A DNA stretch of 64,000 nucleotides from Pectinophora gossypiella (taxonomy: Eukaryota; Arthropoda; Insecta; Lepidoptera; Gelechiidae): contig NC_065421.1 in NCBI RefSeq assembly GCF_024362695.1, forward strand, positions 7,440,598 to 7,504,597, given 5' to 3'. The notes under the pieces were generated by a model. It ran no database searches. It worked only from the letters and a program-made list of their open reading frames with translations, and was not told where the DNA came from. This document shows positions 1 to 10,608 of the stretch, in pieces; within the stretch, counting starts at the first letter, position 1, and each line of letters starts with the position of its first letter. The position numbers were made by a program, and so were the translations under genes.

Positions 1-234
1 GTTTGAGAAGCTATTATGTTGATGATATTCATTGGCTGAGGGTAATGGAATAGATTATTAATTGTGTTAGCAATATCAAAGACGTGGAATCGACGACAGC
101 GACTGTGCTAAGGCAAGTTTTAATTTATGTCTGTTAGATATTGATTTTCATGTGAGTTTTGAAACTATGAGATAACATCTAAGAACAATATTCTTAATAA
201 TTATATATTAATAGTCAAAGTCAAAGGAGACGAG

Positions 235-575
235 TCAGGGGGTTTAAAATGGCCACATCGAAGCAATTCATCTAAGAAAGCAATATTGCTTCAGTCCTCA
301 GTGTCCTCAGTGTATGTCCTAGAGAGCACCGAATTGACGTCACAAACATAGCCCGTAATCACCGGATAATCAAGACGCTTCTTATGACACATCATTTGTT
401 AAATTCTGATTGGTGGTTTAGAAGTTAGGTCGGAACATGCAAACACACATACATAAAAGCAATATTGCAATTTGTCATTTGCGCATATAAAAGTAAGTGC
501 GCAATGCAAACAAATCAAATAGCAATATTGCTTTCTTAGATGAATTGCTTATATGTGGCCATTTTAACCCCCCCA
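235..575. mobile_element. Foldback MITE with terminal TCAGGGGGTT and internal insertion
   Basis: Inverted arms at 235-289 and 521-575 share AAAATGGCCACATC, AAGCAATTCATCTAAGAAAG and CAATATTGC. A second, uninterrupted copy lies at 46388-46560. This copy is split by a separate element at about 290-457. Confidence 0.75.
290..457. mobile_element. Small unclassified element nested in the MITE
   Basis: About 168 bp, flanked on both sides by AGCAATATTGC (279-289 and 458-468). A second copy at 965-1120 shares TATGTCCTAGAG, AATCACCGGATAATCAAGAC and the CACACATACATA tail. The tail suggests retrotransposition, but no tRNA head or coding frame is visible. Confidence 0.6.
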
Positions 576-964
576 GATATTTGAATAAAAATAAAGTGGT
601 TTAAACACGTGGTCGTATGCCAACTTGTCCAAAAAGTTTGCTTACGACCACGGCTATCTTCTAAAAATCGTTTTTCTGATGATTTTTAGTGTTTCATACT
701 TTTCCCGTAGTCGGGTTTTAGTTTTTAAACTTATATTTTTATTTAAGTATATTATTTTGGAGTATTTATTTATTTATTTCCAATACGTGTTTTATGTAAG
801 ATTTAGGAGATAAAACCTAACCGGGTCGATTGAACGTAATTATTGTCTAATACAAGGAAACCCGCAAACAAAAGCTAGTAATATGTACATATTTATTTGA
901 TTTAAAAACAAATAATAAAAATAAATAATATTTAAAATATACAAATTCGAAAAAAGAACATTTT
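576..964. other. AT-rich stretch without a gene
   Basis: Only a short inverted repeat (GTGGTCGTA at about 610 and TACGACCAC at about 642) stands out. The short open frames here are AT-rich chance frames. Confidence 0.5.
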
Positions 965-1120
965 GTCCTCAGAGTATGTCCTAGAGGGCACCGCATTGAG
1001 ACGTCACAAACATAGCCCATAATCACCGGATAATCAAGACGCTTCTTGTGACACTTCATTTGTTAAATTCTGATAGGTGGTTCAGAATTTAGGTCGGAAC
1101 ATGCAAACACACATACATAC
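965..1120. repeat. Second copy of the small element found at 290-457
   Basis: Closely similar throughout to 297-455, including ACAAACATAGCCC, TTGTTAAATTCTGAT and AGGTCGGAACATGCAAACAC. It has no flanking MITE arms, so it is a separate insertion. Confidence 0.65.
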
Positions 1121-1655
1121 AAAGGGGTCAAACACATAAACCTCCTTTTTCGTCACCGCAGTTGGGTAAGAAAATGCCAGTGTAGCCGTAGTACAACATT
1201 TTTTGCTGTTTTCTGGCTGATAAATGCCCGAAGTACAGTCAAGATAACATTCATTAATTCGTAAATAACAATATTATTTATAGACCAAACTACTTATACA
1301 CTGTGGGTTGGTAAATAACTTGACATAATAAACGGATGGGGAACGTATTTTCGAGCGGGAAAGTTTCGCATTGACAAAAAGATAAACACGAATAGGGTTG
1401 GTGTCGTGATCAAGCCATCAACAGGTTAGGGCCATCCTTGCCAAACTTTTGATTGGGTCGGTTTTAACTAAAATTTGTATTCAAAGTTTACACTTGCGTC
1501 ATCGGAGTGTAAATTGAAGGCCGACTTCAGAACTAATTTCGACCGAAAAACTTTGCAGAGAGAAATGCGGGGTCAACAAGGTTTTATACACTACTACCTT
1601 TAGCAGCGATGCAAGCGCGACTGTATCGCAACAGCAGCTATTAATTTGTGTCCAA
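1121..1655. other. Intergenic stretch, nothing recognised
   Basis: No coding signature, SINE head or terminal repeat was seen. Near 1600 the sequence becomes richer in GCGA and TCGC words that continue to about 2090. Confidence 0.5.
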
Positions 1656-2024
1656 CTAGTTATAACGTGCCACGGTGTTACAAATTAAAAAAAAATGTAC
1701 GCGGAGGTAGAGAGGGAAAGTACACGCATTCGTTACTGAAAGCGATCCTATGTCGCGACTGCATCGCACTTGTATCGCTACTTTTAGAACACATGTTGCC
1801 TTCTCACACACACACTGCTGTGCGTTTGGAAAAACCTTCTGGTGTATGAGCCCCTTCAGGTTGTAATCTTCGTCTCCCTTGGCTACGGGAGGGTCCTCGG
1901 GTATTGGTCCCGCCTTCGCGGTATAGCCCACCGGGTGAGACCCCGTTGGGGGAGGCCCAGTGGACCGCCTACGTTTAGGTGCGGGCTGGTCTTCTACGAC
2001 TTCTAGAAGCGCGTGTGTGTACAA
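1656..2024 (-). other. Unassigned open frame, 122 codons, proline-rich and basic
   Basis: The frame reads EDQPAPKRRRSTGPPPTGSH, then IPEDPPVAKGDEDYNLKG, unlike the AT-driven chance frames around it. I do not recognise a domain. The local sequence holds repeated words built on GTCGCGACTGCATCGC-like units, and the frame could be a fragment of a retroelement, a host exon, or chance. No splice partner was found. Confidence 0.25.
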
Positions 2025-2367
2025 GTTAAAGTTTTGCGGTTGTATCCATACTATATCGCGACCGAATCGCGACAGTAGTTATCGTTTCAAAATCGCAGTG
2101 TGTAAAGAGCCTACTAAGATCTTGTTATTTGCTTTTAGCTACAGATGTTGGTATTTACATATTTTCATTAGTGGTTAAGTAGCCTGGCTGATTGCTTGAC
2201 TTCGTGTTGTGTTTTTTTTTAAATAAAACAATCCTGTTTTGTTAGACAAATTAAAAAGATTGCGGTTTCTGTTTTAGTATCCGCGCACGTTTTATTTACG
2301 TGGCGTCTTTAATTTGGTGTGATTGATTCAAATAAGTATTTTTAAAAACCTTAATGCCTTAATGTTT

Positions 2368-2430
2368 CATCATTATCATCAGCCGTACGACGCCCACTGC
2401 TGGGCATAGGCCTCCCCCAAGGATCTCCAC
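2368..2430 (-). mobile_element. RTE-type LINE 3' tail fragment
   Basis: Reads, in plus sense, ATCATCAGCCGTACGACGCC then CACTGCTGGGCATAGGCCTC. This is the antisense of the Q-Q-W-x-S-Y-G stop region seen at 13061-13255 and 14596-14690. Confidence 0.7.
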
Positions 2431-2936
2431 TGTCTATTTATTTGTAAGTACTCTCCTGTGTAAGTTGTTTTTATGACGTGTTTTGTTTTTTATCTGTTCT
2501 GTGGTGTCCCTTTATAATAATCATTTCTTTCTTCTATTTTTTTTTTCATAATCGATTGTAACTTGGCTTAGGCCCCTCGTGTATGACAGAAGTTTTACTT
2601 AGGTAGTAAATAACATCTGCATCATGCGGCTTTGTTCGAGGTATCAAACGACCATCCTTAAAATAGCGCGCAATTATTCAATTTGCATTGATTGTAATCG
2701 AGAATAATAATATAAAGCCGTGGGATGGAACCGCGAACCGCGTCCATTGAAGCTGAATAATGCTACCAGGCTTCCTTTTATCAACATAATGGCTTAATAG
2801 GCAATTTTCCTTGAGAACCAATAGACGTTTTCGTCTCTAATAGACCCATAGAGAAATAGATGGAAGATGTACAGAAAATATTATTGTAACGTCAACGAAA
2901 GAAATGTTTATTTTTGTTATACATACGTACATTATA
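2431..2936. other. Intergenic stretch, no gene; possibly unique
   Basis: No repeat family recognised. 2660-2730 is rich in ATTA/TAAT words such as CAATTATTCAATTTGCATTG, which is compatible with homeodomain binding but proves nothing. Confidence 0.4.
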
Positions 2937-3311
2937 CAGAGTGTAAGTGATATCGTAACGAAAACTTCGAGAGATGATTCAGGCCATTATTCTGAGTTGA
3001 TATGAAGTGGAATTTTCCGGTGCAAAAGTATGGAATGGAAAATGATTTAAAAAGCACTAGAATTTTCTTGAATTTTCCAACAGGTAAATCCACTTGACAT
3101 CAACTCAAAATCATGGTGAGAAATGATTCTCACATTCACATTCTTTACTGAGGGGGATGACCCCCTCAGTATTTGTTACGATGTCAGTTACACCCAGTAC
3201 AAGTACAAATATCCATACAAGTAGGTAGGCTGTTAGTGACATCGTGACAAATACTGAGGAGGATGATTCGGCTCATTATTCTGAGTTAATATCAATTGGA
3301 ATTTTCCATCT
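2937..3311. mobile_element. Foldback element FB, dimeric copy with truncated second unit
   Basis: First unit 2937-3196 has arms GTAAGTGATATCGTAACGAA and TTACGATGTCAGTTACACCC. A spacer with ACAAGTACAAATATCC follows, then the left arm of a second unit (3229-3311) that stops after GGAATTTTCCAT. Confidence 0.75.
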
Positions 3312-3413
3312 GTTAGTGTCCTAATTAGCGATTATCGTTTTAAACTCCTTGTGTCATAAGCCACTAAAGAGAGCGCACGGACTCTGTCTCGCTCTCGTTA
3401 GGTAGCACACGAT

Positions 3414-5393
3414 CTTCTTCTATCGTGTGGCTTGTGAGGTGGAGTACCAACCCCATCAAATCAAATCAAATCAAATCATTTATTCGCGTAGGTTTCATGG
3501 TTTTGTATAACAGTTGATGGGTTTTATGTTTCAAGTATCACATGATCCGCTAGATGTAAGCATGCGAAAATTTAGGAGGTAAGTAGGTGAGTACTTAATT
3601 AACTAATTAAATCTACTTACTAACTTAACTAACCTAACATAAATCTAATATAATAACCTAACATAATAATTAAAGAAAACAAGCTTACAATAATTAACAA
3701 AAATAAATATATAGCCTCAAAATTCTCTAAACATTATTAATATTAAACTTCTTAGCATCTTCAAAATAATCTTTTATACAATAATAACATTTATCACATA
3801 GCCAAATATACAGTTCAGATTTAAAATAATTTGTTTGCAATTCTTTAATGTATCTGGGAATATGATTGTAAATTTGTACGGACATTATATGACAACTTTT
3901 ACTGTAGAAAGCGCTGTTACAGTTTGGCTTCTGTAATAGCGTTGGATCCCTTGGTCGCAATCTAGTGTCGTGCTTTGGTCTTAATGGGAAAAGGTGTCGA
4001 TTCGCTCTGACAAAGACACCCACCTCATAGATGTATAAACATGTTAATGTAAGGATGCGTAATTGTTTAAACAATGGACGGCAACTTTCCAGTGGTCCAA
4101 CTCCAATAATGGCTCTGATACATTTCTTTTGAGTGATGAAAACTTTTTCAATGTCAGTTGAATTCCCCCACAGAACGAGGCCATATCTTAAAACACAAGC
4201 AACGTAGCCATGATAAGCGGTAAGAGCAGCATTGAGGCCCGTAGTACGTCTAAGACACTTCAAAGCAAATGTAAACTTTCCAAGCCTATTGCAAATTTGT
4301 TCAATGTGATTTTTCCATTTGCAGTGTTGATCTAAATAAAGTCCCATAAACTTAGTCTGATCAGTTTGTTGCACCACCTGACCTTTACATTTTATATCAA
4401 AGTGAAAACGCTGAGCCTTATGATTACTAAATTGAATATAACTGGTTTTATCAATATTAATATTTAAATTATTGCATTCTGTCCATTTGTTTATTTTTTC
4501 TATTGTATCATTTATCAAATCTGAGAATATAAATCTAGGATCGTGTGGGATAACAACGGAAATATCATCTGCATACAAAATGGTTTTGTGTGTTGTAACC
4601 TTAGGTAGGTCATTAATATATATGATAAATAATAGTGGACCTAAAATGCTACCTTGTGGAACACCGAAAAAGGTGTTTTTGTACTGTGATCTATAGGATA
4701 TCATCTCATTTTTGTCGTTTAGCCTGTTTAATTCTACACATTGTCGGCGATCAGATAAGTAGCTTTTGAGCCATTCCCAAGCAGGTCCTCTAATTCCGTA
4801 CTTTTCGCATTTTGAGAGTAATATATTGTGATTGACAAAATCAAACGCTTTTGACAGATCGAAAAACACAGCGACTACTGGCCTTTTAATGTCTATTAAT
4901 TCAGTTACCTTTTGAATAAGCGAGTAGCAAGTTAAGCTAGTAGATCTGTTCTTCCGGAAACCATTTTGTTCGTTATTTATAATTTCATATTTGTCCATAA
5001 ATTTTGTAATCCTGACATGCATAACTTTTTCGAATATTTTTGATATCACTGAAACCAGAGTTATGGGACGGTAGTTTTTCAAATCGTGCCTATAATTTTT
5101 CTTATAAAGTGGTTTTATAATGGAGATTTTTAATTTAGAAGGGAATATGCCTTGCATCAAAGACTCGTTAATTAAATGACATAATACAGGCGCCAATAGG
5201 AGAGCGCAATATTTAATTATTGGAGTTGAAATACAATCGTGACCTACGGCTTTGGTATTATTCAAAGATCGAATTATTTCCAATATTTCTTTCTCGTTGC
5301 AGGGCACTAGAAATATACTATTTTGTTCCAACGGAACGACGTTTTCATTTTGTTTGTTGCTACAAGAGTTATCAGCACACAACCACACACATG
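3414..5393 (-). mobile_element. 5'-truncated non-LTR retrotransposon with a SINE-like 3' extension
   Basis: The insertion is bounded by AGCACACGAT on both sides (3404-3413 and 5394-5403). From the 5' end it contains the reverse-transcriptase frame, an AT-rich 3' part, a TTTGA repeat tail at 3459-3482, and then about 45 bp matching the 3' end of SINE family A (ends GATAGAAGAAG). The endonuclease region is missing. A second, degraded 3' end of the same LINE lies at 6690-6860. Confidence 0.8.
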
Positions 5394-5400
5394 AGCACAC
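3727..5400 (-). CDS. LINE reverse transcriptase, C-terminal 557 codons (CR1/Jockey-like)
   Basis: Open without a stop. Reverse-transcriptase blocks appear in order: KNYRPITLVSVISKIFEKVM near residue 110; FFDLSKAFDFVNHNIL near 180, with the motif A aspartates; GVPQGSILGPLLFIIYINDL near 245, motif B; LYADDISVV near 278, the catalytic Y-A-D-D; and LNINIDKTSYIQF. The thumb and C-terminal region follow to the end. In the family the enzyme copies element RNA at a nicked target. The AP endonuclease that should precede it is absent, so this copy is 5' truncated and not autonomous. The methionine at 5400 lies at the truncation edge and is not a natural start. Clade assignment is by eye only. Confidence 0.88.
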   Translation of the reverse strand: MCSCVWLCADNSCSNKQNENVVPLEQNSIFLVPCNEKEILEIIRSLNNTKAVGHDCISTPIIKYCALLLAPVLCHLINESLMQGIFPSKLKISIIKPLYKKNYRHDLKNYRPITLVSVISKIFEKVMHVRITKFMDKYEIINNEQNGFRKNRSTSLTCYSLIQKVTELIDIKRPVVAVFFDLSKAFDFVNHNILLSKCEKYGIRGPAWEWLKSYLSDRRQCVELNRLNDKNEMISYRSQYKNTFFGVPQGSILGPLLFIIYINDLPKVTTHKTILYADDISVVIPHDPRFIFSDLINDTIEKINKWTECNNLNINIDKTSYIQFSNHKAQRFHFDIKCKGQVVQQTDQTKFMGLYLDQHCKWKNHIEQICNRLGKFTFALKCLRRTTGLNAALTAYHGYVACVLRYGLVLWGNSTDIEKVFITQKKCIRAIIGVGPLESCRPLFKQLRILTLTCLYIYEVGVFVRANRHLFPLRPKHDTRLRPRDPTLLQKPNCNSAFYSKSCHIMSVQIYNHIPRYIKELQTNYFKSELYIWLCDKCYYCIKDYFEDAKKFNINNV

Positions 5401-5539
5401 GATAAGATTTATATTTTTGAATGGAGTGTCTGGAGTGTGTTCTTGGTTTGGAGACTACGTAAGTGTATGGGACATACCTAATAGTCTACCATTTATGGTC
5501 AGTCACATCTCTAGCGCGAGCAAACCAACGCGTCTCAAC

Positions 5540-5797
5540 GTCGCCTGTCTGACCTTCCAACCCGCCAAGGGAAAGTCAGCCCAATACAGGTTAAGTCATA
5601 TACTTCCGAATGTATTTCTCGGGAAAGTGGGTATCCTTACGATGTTTTCCTTCACTGCTGAGCACGTGATAATCATTTATGATCTAAACATGAATTTGAA
5701 AACAAAATCGACAATCATTGGATTAAGCCTGTGCTAAATTCGAACCTGCGACCTCAAACTGAGAGGCAAGCGTTCTATCAACTGGGCTACCACGGCT
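5540..5797 (-). mobile_element. SINE family C, tRNA-headed
   Basis: On the minus strand it begins AGCCGTGGTAGCCCAGTTGA and carries the B-box-like AGGTCGCAGGTTCGAA. The body includes the plus-sense words TTCCAACCCGCCAAGGGAAA and TCCTTACGATGTTTTCCTTC. Shorter copies occur at 12195-12278, 21410-21490 and 24955-25085. Confidence 0.75.
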
Positions 5798-6690
5798 GAC
5801 TTGTATTGTTGCTGTAGGATCCTGTAATAATAAATATTTTCTTTCTTTCTTTTATTCAGGAGATATAAATAGTGATTATAATGATGATATCTCTCAATGC
5901 GTCTTATCGGGGCTTCGGGGGATGCTAGGGCTGGTAGTTATTTCTGTCAGAGAATTAGTCTGGTGATTCAGAAGGGTAATGCTGCCAGCCTGTTGGGCAC
6001 CTTGCCTCGATGTGACACATTGGAGGAGGTGTTTTATTTATAAGATGTGTTTCTTTTGTTTTTAATTGTGGTGATTAAATGTCTTTCTTATGATGATAGA
6101 TAATTAGCCCAATTCAAATTCATAATAGTCGTATAATGATATTGGAGTAACTAGTGGATAGAAAGGACAGCGACGTGTCGGTACTTCAGTACATTTTGCG
6201 ACGATTGTACTTCTGACTACCCCAATTGGGATATAGTATTGAGCTTATATTGTGTTATGTAGTGTACAGAAAAAAATACAAATATAAGAAAAAAATACCT
6301 AAATAATGGAACATAAGAAGATTGTGTAACGAAATAATATTATCCCGCAAAATGAAGTTTGGAGCGGAGAAAATTATGTATTCTGTATGCATCGGACGAC
6401 ACTTTATTTCGAGTTGTTAATAGCGCATAATCACGGGAGAAAAGACGGCTTATTCAGGCTATTTCTCTCGCTAATTTCATTTAAGACTTTAGGTTAGCCT
6501 ACGTTTTCAGTGAGTTGAGTAAGATACAGGTTTATTTTATTAATATTGTTTAGTAAATCGCGGTTGTAGCATGACGTGCATTTTAGCTAAAAATTCCATT
6601 TTTTCACAATCCTTGAGAGTTGTGAGAGGAGGTGGAAAATAAAACGGTATTTTCCGAACTATTTGCTAGAATACCTAACATAAATATTAA
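5798..6690. other. Intergenic; one SINE D fragment, otherwise nothing
   Basis: A fragment at about 6180-6262 reads TTCTGACTACCCCAATTGGG then ATATAGTATTGAGCTTATAT, matching the SINE D family at 11060 and 11780. The remainder, including 6300-6560, has no recognised repeat or frame. Confidence 0.5.
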
Positions 6691-6860
6691 AAACAAAAAT
6701 CAAGTCAAATCACTTATTCGTATAGGATTCATGGTTTTATCAAACAGTTGGTAGGTTTTATGTTATAAGTATCTCATGATCCGCTAGATATAAGCATGTG
6801 AAAATTTAGGAGATAAGTAGGTACTTAATTAACTAATATAAATCTACTTGCCAGCTTAGG
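6690..6860 (-). mobile_element. Degraded 3' end of the LINE at 3414-5393
   Basis: Shares with 3470-3625 the words TTATTCGTATAGGATTCATG (one or two changes), GGTTTTATGTTATAAGTATC, ATGATCCGCTAGATATAAGC and GTGAAAATTTAGGAG. It lacks the SINE-like extension. Confidence 0.75.
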
Positions 6861-7104
6861 TATTATTCTTTACTTTGATTTAATAATGTGAAATTGCAAA
6901 CCATTTACCAGTTGTATAATTGGATACTTAATTGTATACACTTGTGTTTATTTTCGTATTTACATACATAAAATCAAATATTCTACATACGATACGTTGT
7001 AAAATAAACACAAGAAAGATTACAGCACATTGGAGCCCTATTGCTCTACAGCAATGTCTCCCAGGCGACAAGAGGCAGGAAGTATTGACATAATATTTCC
7101 CAAT

Positions 7105-7225
7105 GGGGTAAGCAGAGACTATGGAAGTCCATTTGCCGGATCCTAACTCTTCTTACACGTTCATCAATAGTTTCATACTAGCATGCCGGATACGAGTAGA
7201 TCGTAGTACATCTTTTCCCATCGTC
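7105..7225 (-). mobile_element. RTE-type LINE 3' tail, KRLMN family, minus
   Basis: Plus sense reads CAATGGGGTAAGCAGAGACT, then TTCTTACACGTTCATCAATAG. It is a diverged relative of 57295-57412, in which the same strand read in reverse encodes KRLMNVEEAR. Confidence 0.6.
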
Positions 7226-7658
7226 CACGTTCGTAACCAAAGTTTCATAACTAGTTATGAAAAAAGAATTTTCTTCGCTAAGCAAAAAAATCGTTGAATC
7301 TAGAAGCCACTGTTGTGATTTTCATTAGCATAGTGATGTATCAGTCGATATTACGGGGATCGATTCTTAACTAACTTCAAAAAAGGAGGTTCTCAATTCG
7401 TCGGGATCTTGTTTATGTATGTTCCCCGATTATTCCAAAACGCTTGGAGAAAATTATTTTTTTTTAGTTTCTATCTAACAGTACATACATTTATCTGCTT
7501 AGTAACAGCAAATCATGTAAATGAAATAAGAGGAGCTCGTGAACATATGGCAGGCGGACGGAATCTACCCAGGTAGGTATAGAAATATATTGTTATATAA
7601 TACAATATATTTGTCTCACTCGCGTCTACTCTCCCTACACGTGCCATATTTAATATAT
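7226..7658. other. Intergenic, no gene
   Basis: Contains AACTTCAAAAAAGGAGGTTC near 7372, a word that recurs widely in moth and butterfly DNA as far as I recall. No frame of interest. Confidence 0.4.
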
Positions 7659-7983
7659 AGGGTGTTAGTGACATCGTATCGAAAACTTTGAGGGATGATT
7701 CAGACCACGATTCTGAGTTGATATCAAGAGGAATTTTCCGTCGCAAAAGTATGGATCGGAAAGTAATTAAAAAGAAAACAATTATCTTAAAAACCCTTAT
7801 CTGATTATTCTGAGTTAATATCAAGTGGAATTTTCCATAGCAAAATGTAGAATTGAATATAATTTAAAAAAACTAAAAAAAAAAACATAAATTTTGCGAC
7901 GGAAAATTCCACTTGATATCAACTCAGAATCGTAGCCTGAATCATCTCTCAAAGTTTTCATTACGATGTCACTAACACCCTGT
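7659..7983. mobile_element. Foldback element FB
   Basis: Left end AGGGTGTTAGTGACATCGTA and right end GATGTCACTAACACCCTG are inverted. Arms extend through GATATCAAGAGGAATTTTCC and its partner. An internal partial repeat of the arm at about 7803-7845 shows a rearranged dimer. Confidence 0.8.
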
Positions 7984-8802
7984 ATTTATACAAGAGAAAA
8001 CATAAAATATTAGTAGGATGTGTAATGTAATAACTACCTACATAGTTATTTTAGTTTTAGTACCTTCCTACTGTTATAAAAATATAATTGAGTAATTTTA
8101 ATTATTTGATTTGTTCTTGTTAACAGATGAAGCTCAAGAAAGAAAAGTTTCAATATTATTAGTCCAGAGCAGAAATTGCGAAAACATCCCACACGGCTTA
8201 GGGAATTTTGTTTTTTGTCCTCTTCTGTCGGGTGGGTGGTGGGTCGATGATCGACTACACAAACTTTTTATTTCCGCATGAGGAGCGGTCTCTCATCCAG
8301 ACCGCACAAATCCTGGTTTCAGGGTTAATCTTGGGCCCCTGATAAGGCTCATGTAACGCGTATTTAAAACTTAAGAAAATAGTATCCGCGACCAACTATT
8401 TCACGTGCTCGTACGAGGATAATTGCTATGACGTAGATACGAAGAAACTAGTATCGTTTTAGCTGTATTATAATGATAATGTTAAAAAAAAACTATAGTG
8501 CTCTGAATGACGACCGGATTTCTGCGTCAGTCGTATTTGACGTCGTGGCATTGTGTAGCACCAGGTCTACGGCGTAACAGCGTTACGCTATTGTGTAATG
8601 TCTACGTATATTTTTAACCGGCTTAAAAAAAGAAACAGGTTATCAACTCGCATGTATGGCATTCAAATTTTTATTTAAAAGTAACTTTTTTTTTTATTGT
8701 GACTATGATCGAAGGGCGTAGTTCTTTGCGGTAAATAAACCTGGCCGCTTCCGTATCGGACTGTACATCCACAAACAAAAGTACCTCGCGCATACTGCTT
8801 AA
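7984..8802. other. Intergenic, no gene; SINE A-like fragment
   Basis: 8300-8360 (TCCTGGTTTCAGGGTTAATC, CCTGATAAGGCTCATGTAAC) is a diverged piece of SINE family A. Nothing else recognised. Confidence 0.45.
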
Positions 8803-8881
8803 CCTCTCATATGCCGAGATAACAGACACAATAGATTTTACATTGTGTCTGGTCGAGATCCGCGTTCCGGCGTTTAAGGGG
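8803..8881. mobile_element. Tiny TTAA-flanked MITE, piggyBac-like
   Basis: TTAA at 8799-8802 and 8882-8885 bracket 79 bp. Ends are CCTCTCATATGCCG and, inverted, CCCCTTAAACGCCG, which agree at 10 of 14 positions. An internal palindrome (GACACAAT/ATTGTGTC) lies in the middle. Confidence 0.5.
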
Positions 8882-9277
8882 TTAAATCGTTTTCAGGAGA
8901 TGGAAGAAGTCTCATAATAATGCTCATGATGAGTTAGTACCGCTTTACTGCCTTCTCTTCTCTTTATTTCTATAATATATTATCTTTGAAATATAATTTA
9001 TCCCATATTCACTCCCGTTCATCACGGAAGTTCTTCATTGTGAACAAGTTGTTTGTTTAACACTGATAGTCCGAGCAAAAACCTCTAATGCCTGAAGACA
9101 ATTAATAATGTGCTAAAGATAATAAATAAAACCGGAGTAGTCATTATTTCAATAAATAAATAAGATATTATGTACTCACCTTGACTGATGTTGAGTTACA
9201 GTTGAAATAACCACCAGCAGTATGTCCGATATTCCACTAATCACTAAGTTTTGCAAGTCAATTTTCATGTCACTTAA

Positions 9278-9454
9278 CACATTCACTGTGTATGAACCAC
9301 ATATGAGGCAATAAATTTTAAACTCATACGTGCATGGCCCATATGTGGGGCACATTTTGTTTTATCCTAGTGTGTCTATGTAAATTTCAATGTGTTTATC
9401 GAAAAATAACTTTGCTCGTGTAGATATCAAATTTTTAGTTACACAGTGAACGTG
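9278..9454. mobile_element. TTAA-flanked MITE, piggyBac-like
   Basis: TTAA at 9274-9277 and 9455-9458. Ends CACATTCACTGTGT and, inverted, CACGTTCACTGTGT agree at 13 of 14 positions. Length 177 bp, no coding frame. TTAA targets are characteristic of the piggyBac superfamily. Confidence 0.65.
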
Positions 9455-9458
9455 TTAA

Positions 9459-9900
9459 CATACACACAAAACTAAACAAATATTTTTCCAAACTATGCAC
9501 GAAAAACACCGCAAACGAATTTTATAAATTGTCCATATCAATCGCGTGGATGAGCCAATATGGCGCCGATACCACTATGATGTCACTTTTACCCCGCTCG
9601 TTAGTTGCGAGTTATTATAGTATAGGTATCTACCCACTTATTAAAATGTTACGCATGTATAATACCCAAACACTTTACGTTTTCATAATTGTCTTAATTA
9701 AGATTATACTCCTTATAAGAATGAATCATCAAATCAGAGAATTAAAACCTAATTCATTCGCCATTACTTAGAATATTTTTTACAAATTAAATAACATAAC
9801 AGCATTGCGTTTAATATCATCGGAGGGGTAGCCAGAAGTGTATAAATGTAAATAAATAAATATATACGCATCCTCGCCAGAGAGGCGAGTCTATCCTGGA
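9459..9900. other. Intergenic, no gene
   Basis: An 80-codon open frame at 9529-9771 has no recognisable domain and AT-driven composition; it is treated as chance. Confidence 0.5.
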
Positions 9901-9911
9901 AACCACGCGAC

Positions 9912-10234
9912 GTCCTCTGTGATCCAGTGGTTGAGCGTTGGGCTCACGATCCGGAGGTCCCTGGTTCGAATTCCGGTGGGGACATATCACAAAATTCACT
10001 TTGTGATCCCTAGTTTGGTTAGGACATTACAGGTTGTTCACCTGATTGTTTGAAAGTAAGATGATCCGTGCTTTGGAAGACACGTTAAGCTGTTGGTCCC
10101 AGTTACTACTTACTGATGTAAGTGAGTAATCGTTACATGAGCCATGTCAGGGGCCTTTGGCGGCTCAATAATAACTCTGACACCAGGGTTGCTGAGGTTG
10201 GTAATCCACCTCACAACTCACATGATAGAAGAAG
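9912..10234 (+). mobile_element. SINE family A, full length with target duplication
   Basis: Head carries TGGTTGAGCGTTGGGCTCAC (A-box region) and GGTTCGAATTCCGGTGGGGA (B box). Tail reads CACCAGGGTTGCTGAGGTTG and ends ATAGAAGAAG. It is flanked by AACCACGCGAC at 9901-9911 and 10235-10245, an exact 11-bp duplication. Confidence 0.9.
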
Positions 10235-10394
10235 AACCACGCGACATCAATTATTATATATGATCCAAGTCTGCATTCAACGTCATAAAGTCAAATTCAG
10301 TTCGAACTCACGATACTACGATTTAAGTGACTCGTTTTCACATAATCGTTTTTTACAAAGGATTAGACATCGAATTTGTTTTTTGGGAAACAAG

Positions 10395-10608
10395 AATAAG
10401 ACACGACGAATTTATTAAAAACATCATACAAGGGAAGCTACAAGGAAAGAGAGGAATGTGAAGACCAAGAAGAGCTTACATGGAACGGATTAAAGAGAAC
10501 GCGAACGTCGTGTCTTGTAAGGAGGTGAAGGAATTGGTCTTTGATAGACAAGAATGGGGAATGCTACACCAACAAGAGCGTGGCTCTTAAATTTGTGATG
10601 ATGTTGAA
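10395..10608 (+). mobile_element. RTE-type LINE 3' end, RPRRAY family
   Basis: Encodes, with frame damage, RPRRAYMERIKENANVV, SCKEVKELVFDRQEWGML and HQQERGS before a stop, then a short GATGATG tail. A premature TGA interrupts the glycine-arginine stretch. Related copies are at 17040, 48300 and 59530. Confidence 0.75.

Noticed and set aside
1560..2100. Cluster of GCGA/TCGC words as a possible satellite or CRISPR-like array
   Set aside because: Units are not regular in length or spacing and no repeat-spacer pattern exists.
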